Source: an uncultured Mollicutes bacterium (GTDB lineage: Bacteria; Bacillota_I; Bacilli_A; RFN20; CAG-826). From it: DNA of 30,221 nucleotides. The position numbers were made by a program, and so were the translations under genes. Positions 1-8,126 of this stretch are shown piece after piece (position 1 is the first letter of the stretch; each line of letters begins with the position of its first letter). The notes beneath the pieces were generated by a model. The model did no database searches, was not told the DNA's origin, and saw only the letters and a list, made by a program, of their open reading frames with translations. Location: positions 1-30,221 of the forward strand of contig UQOB01000006.1 in assembly GCA_900542595.1 (NCBI GenBank), read 5' to 3'.

Positions 1-2
1 GG

Positions 3-824
3 CGGGGGGGGACGGGGACATCCTTTGCCATCAGCCACTTCATCGCCGCTTTAAGCAGCGACCGGATCGTCGGGGGTTTACCCTATATCGGGTTTGATAA
101 CTTTATCAAACTTTGGAGTGACCCCATCTTTATAAATGCTTTAGAGAATACCATCTTAATGGTTATCGTGTCTGTACCTTTAACCATCATTATCGGTCTC
201 CTTTTAGCGGTCGCGATTTATTCGATTAAACCTCTTCAAGGTTTCTTCCAGACCGTCTTCTTTTTGCCTTACGTTACTAATACGATTGCGTTAGGGATGG
301 TGTTCGCGATCATCTTCGGGGATACCGGTCTATTTAATACCGTCTTCCATCTCGGGGATTTACAATGGATCACTGACGGGGCTGACCGGTGGAACATGTT
401 CTTTGTCATCGTCGTCTATGCGATTTGGAATGGCTTAGCCTTTAAGATCTTAGTCTTCATGAGCGGCTTAGCTTCCATCGATAAACAATATTACGATGCC
501 GCGAAAATTGACGGGGCCAGCCGGGCGACCATCTTTAGAAGAATCACCGTCCCGCTTCTTAGCCCCCAGATTTTATACATCACAATCACCAGTTTCATCG
601 GGGCCTTCAAGAGTTACACCCAAATCATCTCGCTGTTCGGCGGTGGGGCGACGAACTTCGGGGGTACCAACGATATGGAATGGATTACGGTCGTTGGGTA
701 TATCTACCGCTATATGACCGAAAAAGTCGACTATGCGGCGGCGGGTTCTGTCACCTTACTTTTGATCATCTTACTGATCACCCTCGTCCAGATGGCGGTC
801 AGCAAGAAACGGGTCCATTATTGA
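3..824 (+). CDS. CUT1-type ABC transporter permease, MalF/UgpA-like (5' partial)
   Basis: This is an inner-membrane permease subunit of a carbohydrate-type ABC importer. The frame is open from base 3 with no in-frame ATG until 159, and the residues encoded upstream (IGFDNFIKLWSDP) match the usual region before the first conserved membrane segment of MalF/UgpA proteins. The gene therefore starts outside the window, and ATG 159 is internal. Several hydrophobic segments are visible. The cytoplasmic EAA loop that docks the ATPase reads AAKIDGASRATIFRRITVP, about 100 residues before the end, as in this family. It stops with TGA 10 bp before a second permease, so the two are surely cotranscribed. 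The substrate cannot be read from the sequence; the family imports sugars or glycerol-phosphate compounds, but the downstream nuclease hints at a nucleic-acid product. The run of G at bases 4-11 may be an assembly-edge problem. Confidence 0.9.
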   Translation, partial: RGGTGTSFAISHFIAALSSDRIVGGLPYIGFDNFIKLWSDPIFINALENTILMVIVSVPLTIIIGLLLAVAIYSIKPLQGFFQTVFFLPYVTNTIALGMVFAIIFGDTGLFNTVFHLGDLQWITDGADRWNMFFVIVVYAIWNGLAFKILVFMSGLASIDKQYYDAAKIDGASRATIFRRITVPLLSPQILYITITSFIGAFKSYTQIISLFGGGATNFGGTNDMEWITVVGYIYRYMTEKVDYAAAGSVTLLLIILLITLVQMAVSKKRVHY

Positions 825-834
825 GGAGAGAGTT

Positions 835-1809
835 ATGGCTATCACCGAAAGCAATGCTTACTTCGCAACGCCGGCTCAGATGCGGCGTTACCAAATCCTG
901 AAAGTACTCCGTTACATCTTAGTCTACGGCTTCTTAACCTTGGTCGGGATCTTTATCGTCATCCCCTTTATCTTCATGTTGGTGACCGCGTTCCGGGAAC
1001 CGACAGCCTATAACCGGGATACGACATTTAAAATCTTTAACCTCTTCCCGGCGTTCTGGAACGATTACACCGGAATGAGCAACTACACTCTTGATAACTT
1101 TGTCACCATCTTCACCTATAAATCGGCCGGTGGTACCTCGATTAACTTCGGCTTGTACTACGCTAATACGATTATCGTCGCCGGTGTTTCCACGATCTTT
1201 ACGGTCGCGACGAGCGTCTTAGCCGCTTTCGCTTTTGCGAGATGTGACTTTAAAGGGAAGAACGCTCTCTTCGCGCTCCTCTTAGCGACTATGATGGTGC
1301 CGGGCGAAATGATGGTCATCACTAACTACCAAACCGTCAAGATGATGGGGTGGGAGAATACCTATTCCGCTTTAATCTTCGTCCACGGGGTCTCGGTCTT
1401 CTATATCTTCTATTTAAGGCAGACCTTCCAACAGATTCCTAACGAACTCTTCTTAGCGGCGAAAGTTGATGGTTACGGGCACTTCCGTTATCTCTGGCGG
1501 GTCATGATCCCAATCGCGAGCCCAACGATTCTCACGATTGCTATTCTTAGCTTAATGGGAAGCTGGAACTCCTACGTCTGGCCCAACTTAGTCGCTAATG
1601 GTAACTGGATGGGCGATAGGAGCAAGTGGAGCATGTGGCTGGTCAGTAACGGTCTTATGAACCTCTTCACCAATAGCGATACTGGTTTATCGCAAGATAC
1701 GGTGAAGATTGCGGGGTCCCTCTTAGTTACTGCTCCGCTATTCGTCTTCTTCCTGATTTTCAGAAAATACATCATGCGCGGTATTTCTCGAAGCGGGATT
1801 AAGGGTTAA
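835..1809 (+). CDS. CUT1-type ABC transporter permease, MalG/UgpE-like
   Basis: This is the second membrane subunit of the importer and pairs with the upstream permease. It is 324 residues long, somewhat longer than the usual 270-300, with a loop of about 45 residues after the first membrane segment. About six hydrophobic segments are visible. The EAA loop is AAKVDGYGHFRYLWRVMIP, matching the family consensus but with Tyr-Gly where Ala-Ser is common. The C-terminus (FRKYIMRGISRSGIKG) is the typical MalG/UgpE ending (RGLTAGAVKG-like). The start ATG follows a GGAGAG ribosome site at 826-831. No ATPase gene follows; a shared MsmX-type ATPase encoded elsewhere is the likely partner, which is common in Bacillota but is inference here. 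Confidence 0.92.
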   Translation: MAITESNAYFATPAQMRRYQILKVLRYILVYGFLTLVGIFIVIPFIFMLVTAFREPTAYNRDTTFKIFNLFPAFWNDYTGMSNYTLDNFVTIFTYKSAGGTSINFGLYYANTIIVAGVSTIFTVATSVLAAFAFARCDFKGKNALFALLLATMMVPGEMMVITNYQTVKMMGWENTYSALIFVHGVSVFYIFYLRQTFQQIPNELFLAAKVDGYGHFRYLWRVMIPIASPTILTIAILSLMGSWNSYVWPNLVANGNWMGDRSKWSMWLVSNGLMNLFTNSDTGLSQDTVKIAGSLLVTAPLFVFFLIFRKYIMRGISRSGIKG

Positions 1810-1863
1810 TATTAAATTAGGTTGTATTCGAGCGATCGATTGCAATAAACAGAAAGGAATAAT

Positions 1864-3459
1864 ATGAAGAAAACAAAAGTAATGGCGGTGGCGTTAACAG
1901 CCTTAGCAGCGACCAGCATCACCGCATTAGCCTCTTGTGTTGGCGGGCCTCGCGATAGGTCATTCAACGTCGACATGACCGTCGACACCCGGGGTGTCAA
2001 AATCGACTTATGGACCGGTTTCGGAACTGATGTCGGTGACGCCTTAGATGCCATCCTCGAAGATTTCACGGCCGAAACGGGCATTGAAGTCGAACAAACT
2101 AGACAAGGAGGTTATGATGGTCTTCAAGAAAAGATTAACCTCTCAGCCGGGACCAGCACTTATCCTAACGTCGCTCTCGGTTATCCGGACCATTTCGCTG
2201 GATATGTCAGAAGCGACATCATTGTTCGGTTGGATGGTTACATTGAAAACGACCATTTAATTCCAGCCACGCGGGAAGCCATCGATATCGGAGGCACCGA
2301 AATTAAAGATGAAAGCGATGGGCTGTTCCATGAATTACCGGCTTTCAACTATGATGATTTCTTCAAAGATTATACGAGAGAAAACGAAACCATCGAATTT
2401 AACAGAGAGACCGGCGAAGGTTATATCTTAGGGGTTCCGTTCAATAAATCGACGGAAGTCATGGTCTATAACAAGACCTTCTTCGATAACCCGAATATTA
2501 AAGCCCTCGGTATCTACGTCCCCAGCACTTGGGATGAAGTGAAAGAAGTGGGGACGAAGATCCTCAAACTTTTAAACGAAAAGAACGCTTTCACCCAAAT
2601 CTTAGGGGCGGACTTAAACGTTTATAAAGCAACTTCTGATGTCACGGCGGCCGGAACGAAACCTTTACTTGACCTCACCCTCGTTAAGAAAGAAGATTTC
2701 CGGGTCTTAAGCTATGACTCGCAAGCGAACTTCTTCATCACCGCGGTCCGGCAATGGGGCGGAACCTACACCGAATTCGATCCGGAAACCGGAAACGGCT
2801 ATATTGCTTATGATTCACCGGAAACGGTCGAAGCTTTAACTTACTTAAGCGATCTCTACGATGATAACATCATCGGGATTCCGCAATCCTTCGGCCAAAC
2901 CGATTATTGTTCTGATCCTTTCAAGAACTACTTAAGCTTACTCAACGTCGGAAGTAGCGCTGGCGTCACCAACGCCGTCCCCCAAGGGAAATTTGAAGTT
3001 GGGGCTGCTCCGATTCCTTATAAAGATGCTGAACATAAGTACGTCATCAGCCAAGGCACCAACCTCTGTCTCTTAGATAAGGGTAGTGATAAAGAAAGAG
3101 TGGCTAGCTGGAAACTCGTCAAATACTTAAGCCAAGTCGCTAACGATCAATTCGCAATTGCGACCGGCTATTTCCCGACCTGCGAAAGCGCCTTAAATAG
3201 CGAAGATTATCAAGGCTATATCAACGCGACCACTGGGACCGCGAAAGACATGATCAAGCGGGATGCTAGTAAGGTCAATAGCACTGCCTATATGGTTCCT
3301 GAAAATGACTGGCACAAGTTTGTCGATGCGGGCTTCGTCGGAAGTTCCACCATCCGGACGACCGCTGGCACTATCACGGCGCAAGTCTTTATCGATCACG
3401 CTGATCCGCAAGCGGTCATCGACGAAACCTTAAAAATTCTCAGCGACTATGTGAGGTAA
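1864..3459 (+). CDS. ABC transporter solute-binding lipoprotein 1 (family 1)
   Basis: This is the extracellular substrate-binding lipoprotein of the importer. The N-terminus is a signal peptide with lipobox LASC and predicted lipidated Cys25. The mature protein has family-1 binding-protein features: FTAETGIEV after the first strand, SYDSQANFF in the centre, and GVPFNKSTEVMVYNKTFF, a segment typical of sugar-binding proteins of CUT1 systems. At 531 residues it is longer than the usual ~430. It carries a segment around residues 130-155 (IPATREAIDIGGTEIKDE) that its downstream paralogue lacks. The start is set by AAAGGA at 1853-1858. The 54 bp after the permease gene contain no clear promoter or terminator, so it probably belongs to the same operon. 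Ligand unknown. Confidence 0.92.
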   Translation: MKKTKVMAVALTALAATSITALASCVGGPRDRSFNVDMTVDTRGVKIDLWTGFGTDVGDALDAILEDFTAETGIEVEQTRQGGYDGLQEKINLSAGTSTYPNVALGYPDHFAGYVRSDIIVRLDGYIENDHLIPATREAIDIGGTEIKDESDGLFHELPAFNYDDFFKDYTRENETIEFNRETGEGYILGVPFNKSTEVMVYNKTFFDNPNIKALGIYVPSTWDEVKEVGTKILKLLNEKNAFTQILGADLNVYKATSDVTAAGTKPLLDLTLVKKEDFRVLSYDSQANFFITAVRQWGGTYTEFDPETGNGYIAYDSPETVEALTYLSDLYDDNIIGIPQSFGQTDYCSDPFKNYLSLLNVGSSAGVTNAVPQGKFEVGAAPIPYKDAEHKYVISQGTNLCLLDKGSDKERVASWKLVKYLSQVANDQFAIATGYFPTCESALNSEDYQGYINATTGTAKDMIKRDASKVNSTAYMVPENDWHKFVDAGFVGSSTIRTTAGTITAQVFIDHADPQAVIDETLKILSDYVR

Positions 3460-3463
3460 AAGT

Positions 3464-4981
3464 ATGACAAAAAAAGCTTTACTTTTATCTCTCCTCGTGG
3501 TGACGGGCACCTCCGCCTCCCTTATGGGTTGCCAATTAGGCGGTGGCGTCGATCCGTATAATCTCGATTTTACGGTCGATACCCGCGGCACTACGATCGA
3601 CTTCTGGACCGGGTTCGGAAGTGACTTTGCCGACATCCTCGAAAACGTCCTTAAGACCTTCGAAGATGAAACCGGGATCATTGTTAATCACGAATCGAAA
3701 GGGGGCTATGATGGCTTGCAACAAGCGATCACTCTTTCGGCCGGGACGAACAGTTACCCCAACGTTGCGCTCGCCTATCCTGACCACATGGTCGGCTACG
3801 TTAACAACAACATCATCCTCCGGCTCGATAGCTTCTTTGAAGATGATGGTGACGATACCTTCAACCCCGAAGACTTCTACCCCGACTACATGAAGGAAAA
3901 CTATGAAGTCGAATATGACCGGGAAACTGGGGAACCCTACCTCATGGGTGTTCCCTTCAATAAATCGACGGAAGTCATGATTTATAACAAGACTTTCTTC
4001 GAATGGGCCAAGACCATCAGCGGTTTTGAAGACCGGATCTTTGTCCCATCAACTTGGGATGAAGTCGTCAGCGTTTCGACCGCCATTAATGAATTGATGG
4101 AAGACTATTACGGAAAATTCATCGGGCACGACGGAAAAGGCTATGAAACCCGGGACGAACTCTTCGCGGCTGGCCAAACTCCGATGCTTGATTTCGATGT
4201 CATCACCTATGACACCTTTAGACCCTTCAGCTATGACTCGCAAGCCAACTGGTTCATCACCCTCTGCCGGCAATGGGGTGGGGAATTCACGGAAGTCGAT
4301 CAAGAGACGATGCAAGGTTACCTTGCCTTCGATAGCGACGAAGTGAAAGAAGGGCTTCAATTCATGCAAGATGCCTATAACGATCACCTCTTAGCGATTC
4401 CGACCACCTTCGGGGAAGCGGGTTATTCTTCGAACCCCTTTAAATTCCTCCGCTGCGTGATGACCGTCAGCAGTTCAGCCGGTGTTAAAAATAACGTTCC
4501 GCAGGGGAACTCCTTTGAAACGGGGGTCGCTCCGGTTCCGTACCGCGACGCTGACCATAAATACGTCATTAGCCAAGGGACCAACGCTATCCTTTTAGAT
4601 AAAGGGACGGAAAAAGAACTCGTGGCGTCTTGGAAACTCTTAAAGTACTTGACCAAGACGGCCAATGGCACGTGGTCCGCTGAAAGCGGCTACTTCCCGA
4701 CCTGCAGTTACGCTGAAGAAAGCAAGGTTTATCAAGACTTCTTGAATAACTCGACCAGCAGTATCGACCGGATGAATCAAGCCACCAGCCGCGTCAATAG
4801 TAACGTCTACATGAACGATGCGGAAAAGTGGACAAAGTTCGTCGATAAACCCTTCAGCAATAGCTCTCGGGTCAGAAGCACGGTCGAAAGCGCGATGAGC
4901 CAACTTTTCATTGATAAAGTGACTCCGGACCAATTGATTCAAAATCTTTATACCTTATTACCGGATAATGTCAGGAGGTAA
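3464..4981 (+). CDS. ABC transporter solute-binding lipoprotein 2 (tandem paralogue)
   Basis: This is a second solute-binding lipoprotein, 505 residues, starting 4 bp after the stop of the first. Its lipobox is LMGC with predicted lipidated Cys23. It is collinear with the upstream protein: both begin the mature part with a TVDTRG motif, then share WTGFG, GGYDGLQ, LSAGT, YPNVAL, YPDH, GVPFNKSTEVM and YKYVISQGTN-like stretches. They are clearly tandem duplicates that have since diverged, because the leader, the segment around residues 120-135 and many surface positions differ. The GAGGT of the upstream stop region (3452-3456) serves as ribosome site. Two binding proteins for one permease pair suggest a widened or two-stage substrate range. 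Ligand unknown. Confidence 0.92.
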   Translation: MTKKALLLSLLVVTGTSASLMGCQLGGGVDPYNLDFTVDTRGTTIDFWTGFGSDFADILENVLKTFEDETGIIVNHESKGGYDGLQQAITLSAGTNSYPNVALAYPDHMVGYVNNNIILRLDSFFEDDGDDTFNPEDFYPDYMKENYEVEYDRETGEPYLMGVPFNKSTEVMIYNKTFFEWAKTISGFEDRIFVPSTWDEVVSVSTAINELMEDYYGKFIGHDGKGYETRDELFAAGQTPMLDFDVITYDTFRPFSYDSQANWFITLCRQWGGEFTEVDQETMQGYLAFDSDEVKEGLQFMQDAYNDHLLAIPTTFGEAGYSSNPFKFLRCVMTVSSSAGVKNNVPQGNSFETGVAPVPYRDADHKYVISQGTNAILLDKGTEKELVASWKLLKYLTKTANGTWSAESGYFPTCSYAEESKVYQDFLNNSTSSIDRMNQATSRVNSNVYMNDAEKWTKFVDKPFSNSSRVRSTVESAMSQLFIDKVTPDQLIQNLYTLLPDNVRR

Positions 4982-4984
4982 AGA

Positions 4985-6454
4985 ATGAAAAAGATAAGTA
5001 AACTCTTCATGTTCGCGGTAAGCTTACTGTTTATCGCCCCCTTAGCCGGAGGTTTATTGACTTCTTGCGGTGGCAACGAAACAAGCAGCTTATCTGATCC
5101 CAACGATCCCATCGCGACTCCTTTAACGGATTCCTTAGCCTTCCCGTACGCGGATGACTACATGAACAAAGACTTCGCCGAACCCAACAAGACCGGCATC
5201 GTCTATGGACGGGTCACCTTAACGTACGCGACCGACGGTGACACCGCCAACTTTAGAACCGCCGGAAGCGCCACCAAGATTAGAACGCGGTTTCTCGGGA
5301 TCAATACCCCCGAAAGCACCGCGAAAGTCGAACCTTGGGGGGTTAAAGCTTCCAAATTCGCCGCGGAAAAACTCACCAACGCTAAAGATATCTGCTTAGT
5401 AAACGATGTCTTAACGAGTCCCACTGATACCTTAGGTTACGAAAGAACGGAAACCAACGGCCGGTACCTCGCCTTCGTCTGGTATTTAACGCAAGACGAT
5501 CAGTGGCGGCTTCTTAACCTTGAACTCATCGAACAATGCTATACGCAGAACCAACTCTTCGTTGATAGTGATCTCGGTTACCTCAATTACTTCTTAGAAG
5601 CTGGGGAAAAAGCCAAAGCAACCTATATCCGGGTCAACGGCACGCGGGATCCAGACTTCGATTACAGCGACAAAGCGGATGAAGTCACCATCAACTACGT
5701 GAGAACCAACTTCGATAAACTCGGGATTGACCCTGAAACGGGTTCGAGTGGTACCAGACTCCGGGTCACCGGCTTAGTGGTCGGGATGATCGGAGATAAC
5801 ATGGTCCTTAGAGATACCACCAAAGGTCTCGAACAAACCGATGAAGATCCCTACGATACGATTTATGCGTTCGTCGGGTATAACACGGGCCTCGCTAGCA
5901 TGGTCGGGGTCGGGGATGTTGTCCGGTTCTATTGCCGGGCGAGCATTTATCCGAAAGATACCACCAACGTCCAATTAACGGACGTTAAGACCGACACGTG
6001 GGGCGATGAGAAGTTCGAAGTCGTCATGAAGCATGATGATCCGGCTTGGGAAGAAGAATACGGTCACATCGGAACCGATGTCATCGTGCCGGAAACCAAT
6101 CCCGCGGATAAAGAAGAACTCGCGAGTCATAACGCCCAATTCGTCCAACTCGATATCACCGTTCGGTTAACCGAAAAAGGTGAATTCGATGAAAATGGCG
6201 AATTCGTCGGGACCGGGGAAGAAAGCTACTTCAACTATAGCGAAAATAATGGGCTGACCATCTACGCCTACTTAAAAGACACGAGAACCGTCTGTAACCT
6301 CAGAATCGACGCTAACTGCTCCCCGAAACTCAACGAAAATGACTTCCAAGTCGATAAGTCTTACCGGGTCCAAGGTTATTTACAACCGTACTTCGATAAC
6401 TATCAACTGCAAATGTTCAATTACACTAACCCTGAATACCGGGTGGCTTTATAA
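4985..6454 (+). CDS. Surface lipoprotein with staphylococcal-nuclease-like domain and OB-like domains
   Basis: This is a predicted cell-surface nuclease. The signal peptide ends in lipobox LTSC, giving lipidated Cys28. Residues ~72-190 match the staphylococcal nuclease (SNase/thermonuclease) family: DGDT at 84-87 for calcium ligands, RFLGINTPES at 102-111 holding the counterparts of catalytic Arg35 and Glu43, and NGRYLAFVW at 159-167 holding the counterpart of Arg87. The position of calcium ligand Asp40 is Asn107 here. The rest of the protein looks like two OB-type beta domains, at about 255-340 (RLRVTGLVVGMIGDNMVLRD) and 375-489 (SYRVQGYLQPYFDNYQLQMF). A strong AGGAGG ribosome site at 4974-4979 sets the start, 3 bp after the binding-protein gene. 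Its place in an ABC importer operon suggests it cuts extracellular nucleic acid whose products are imported; this is inference. Confidence 0.85.
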   Translation: MKKISKLFMFAVSLLFIAPLAGGLLTSCGGNETSSLSDPNDPIATPLTDSLAFPYADDYMNKDFAEPNKTGIVYGRVTLTYATDGDTANFRTAGSATKIRTRFLGINTPESTAKVEPWGVKASKFAAEKLTNAKDICLVNDVLTSPTDTLGYERTETNGRYLAFVWYLTQDDQWRLLNLELIEQCYTQNQLFVDSDLGYLNYFLEAGEKAKATYIRVNGTRDPDFDYSDKADEVTINYVRTNFDKLGIDPETGSSGTRLRVTGLVVGMIGDNMVLRDTTKGLEQTDEDPYDTIYAFVGYNTGLASMVGVGDVVRFYCRASIYPKDTTNVQLTDVKTDTWGDEKFEVVMKHDDPAWEEEYGHIGTDVIVPETNPADKEELASHNAQFVQLDITVRLTEKGEFDENGEFVGTGEESYFNYSENNGLTIYAYLKDTRTVCNLRIDANCSPKLNENDFQVDKSYRVQGYLQPYFDNYQLQMFNYTNPEYRVAL

Positions 6455-6465
6455 GGAGAAAAAAT

Positions 6466-7413
6466 ATGAAAAAACGTATCTTAAGTTTAGCCTTAGTCCT
6501 CGGAGCGAGTTTAATGCTCGCCTCGTGCGATAACGGGGGGCCAACCAATGCTGATAACCTTCCCGATACCAATAAAGAAATCGCGGAAGCGGCGGTCAAA
6601 GTGGGAAGTAACGTCCTCGTCGACGGGAAACCCTTAAGAATCGGGGCCCCGAACACCATCGATGCCGAAACCCCTGTCGTCCTCAGCCACATCGCGAAAG
6701 TTAAGGCCTGGACGGGAAGCGAAGCAATCACTCTCGAAGTTCCCTTAACTTGGAGCTTGGATGCCGATACCGTTTCTAGCGGTCTCTGGACCTTAACGGA
6801 AAATGATCCGGATGAACAACATGACACCTATATTCCGGCTTCCAAGGAATACGTGGAAGGGGAAGAAAATACTCCCCAAAAGGTCGTCCTTACCTGTTCG
6901 GCTGCTTGGGCGGAAGAAACAGCTTCCATCGATTACAACATCAACGTTAACGTTACCCCGCCGGTCAGCAATGACTACGTCAAGACTCTCGAAGATGGAG
7001 CGACTTATAAGTTTGGGCTTTATCAAAAGACCAACAAAGAGTTCCTCTTCTTCAACGGGGCGATGAGCAATACCTACTACTTCGGAACCGTCAATAACTA
7101 CGCGGCGGCGGTCGATGTTCAAGTTGGCGCTAGCGGTGACGGTTGGACGATGCTCATTAAGGGTGGCACCTTAAGCGGTAAATATATCGGTACCGTTCCG
7201 AGCGGTGATCATTTAAATATCGTCGCTCAAGACGAACCCTTCGTCTGGAATATGGACGAAGAAACCGGCGCTTTCACCGGCATGTGCGGTGATGAAGAAG
7301 TCTACATGGGGACCTTTGGTAACAAGAAGACCATCAGTGTCAGCGCCATGAGTCACTTAGATGGTGCCGATACTTGCATCGCTCACTTCTATAGTGAAGA
7401 TCCGACTAAATAA
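6466..7413 (+). CDS. Small lipoprotein with Ig-like N-terminal part and shared C-terminal beta domain
   Basis: This is a predicted surface lipoprotein, 315 residues, lipobox LASC with lipidated Cys21. Residues ~30-165 look like an Ig-type beta domain (VPLTWSLDAD, then ASIDYNINVNVTPP). Residues ~171-315 form a second beta-rich domain that recurs in the 756-residue lipoprotein at 9272: both have YVxxLxxGxxYKxGLYQxT, then FxNGxMS, a K(Y)(I/L)GTV step, WNxExxxFT and a closing AHFY/MHAY-EDP. The repeated Y-L/M-G-x-F/Y steps suggest a beta-trefoil-like fold; that is a guess from pattern. AAGGAG at 6453-6458 sets the start, 11 bp after the nuclease gene, and the gene ends the operon before a strong terminator. 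It may bind a substrate for the nuclease or importer. No enzyme motif is visible. Confidence 0.75.
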   Translation: MKKRILSLALVLGASLMLASCDNGGPTNADNLPDTNKEIAEAAVKVGSNVLVDGKPLRIGAPNTIDAETPVVLSHIAKVKAWTGSEAITLEVPLTWSLDADTVSSGLWTLTENDPDEQHDTYIPASKEYVEGEENTPQKVVLTCSAAWAEETASIDYNINVNVTPPVSNDYVKTLEDGATYKFGLYQKTNKEFLFFNGAMSNTYYFGTVNNYAAAVDVQVGASGDGWTMLIKGGTLSGKYIGTVPSGDHLNIVAQDEPFVWNMDEETGAFTGMCGDEEVYMGTFGNKKTISVSAMSHLDGADTCIAHFYSEDPTK

Positions 7414-7440
7414 AGCTTCATTAAACGCTTGAAACAATGA

Positions 7441-7463
7441 GCCCACCTCATGGTGGGCTTTTT
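7441..7463 (+). terminator. Rho-independent terminator of the ABC/nuclease operon
   Basis: A perfect 7-bp GC-rich stem GCCCACC/GGTGGGC with loop TCAT is followed by five T. It lies 27 bp after the last lipoprotein stop codon. Confidence 0.93.
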
Positions 7464-7509
7464 GTTTAGGCATCGTGAAACTTTCCCCAAATTATTAGAA
7501 GGCTAGCTG

Positions 7510-7538
7510 TTTACAAACCCCCTCGCACGTAATATACT
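7510..7538 (+). promoter_or_regulatory. Promoter of tRNA-Lys
   Basis: A -35 box TTTACA (7510-7515) and a -10 box TATACT (7533-7538) are separated by 17 bp. The predicted start near 7545 is about 3 nt before the tRNA 5' end. Confidence 0.75.
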
Positions 7539-7547
7539 TTACAAGCT

Positions 7548-7623
<76 letters not shown>

Positions 7624-7635
7624 ACATTGATTGTT

Positions 7636-7669
7636 ACCTATGATGTGAAAACATTGTAGGTTCTTTTTT
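7636..7669 (+). terminator. Terminator after tRNA-Lys
   Basis: An 11-bp stem ACCTATGATGT/ACATTGTAGGT with two G-U pairs closes a GAAA tetraloop and is followed by TCTTTTTT. Confidence 0.85.
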
Positions 7670-8126
7670 ATCTATTTAGGTAAATATCAAAGTTCTTATA
7701 AAAAGAACATCTTTATACCTATAATATTTTTAACCCTTTTGATAATTTACTTCTTATTCGTTTGATAATTAGGAAGAAACATACAAAAAAAGAAGGATAG
7801 AAATATCAAAATAGTGGTGGCAAGCTAGCAGCGTGGGTTAAATTAAAAAAGTTTAAAGACAGACGAATCGCGAAAAGAAAGCCGTGGCATCTAAAACCTA
7901 AATAAAGATTTGGCGGTATTTTTCATGCAATTTAGTTTCAAAAGGTATACGTTCCTTAAGACAAAAATTAATGGCAATATGCTGAGATAACTAGCTATAT
8001 TTACTCTCTTTCTTGGTATTTATGGGTTAAGTAATGGTAAATCAGATTAAAAATCCTCTTAAAACTTCATTATCCTTGTAAAAGTCCTATCAATTGATAG
8101 ATTTATTGATTTTAAAGAAGTTTTAA
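7670..8126. other. AT-rich intergenic stretch without a supported gene
   Basis: About 460 bp contain no ORF with start, ribosome site and recognisable product on either strand. A slightly GC-richer patch at 7801-7905 is open for 34 codons without a start. TTTGATAATT occurs twice (7739, 7761). CTATCAATTGATAG at 8087-8100 is a perfect 14-bp palindrome, and AAAACTTC/GAAGTTTT flank it at a distance; these could form a weak terminator for the minus-strand gene. It may be decayed DNA, but nothing identifies its source. Confidence 0.5.

Noticed and set aside
1812..2084. Minus-strand ORF opposite the first binding-protein gene, and similar ORFs opposite other genes (for example 3430-3681, 4049-4387, 13499-13777, 14498-14863)
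   Set aside because: They lie antisense to clear genes, have no ribosome site, and their translations resemble no protein.
7687..7712. Short inverted repeat GTTCTT/AAGAAC near 7691
   Set aside because: Too short and AT-rich, without a T-run or neighbouring gene to make it a terminator or operator.
7801..7905. 34-codon open stretch, considered as a transposase or integrase remnant
   Set aside because: No start codon, no recognisable motif and no flanking inverted repeats.
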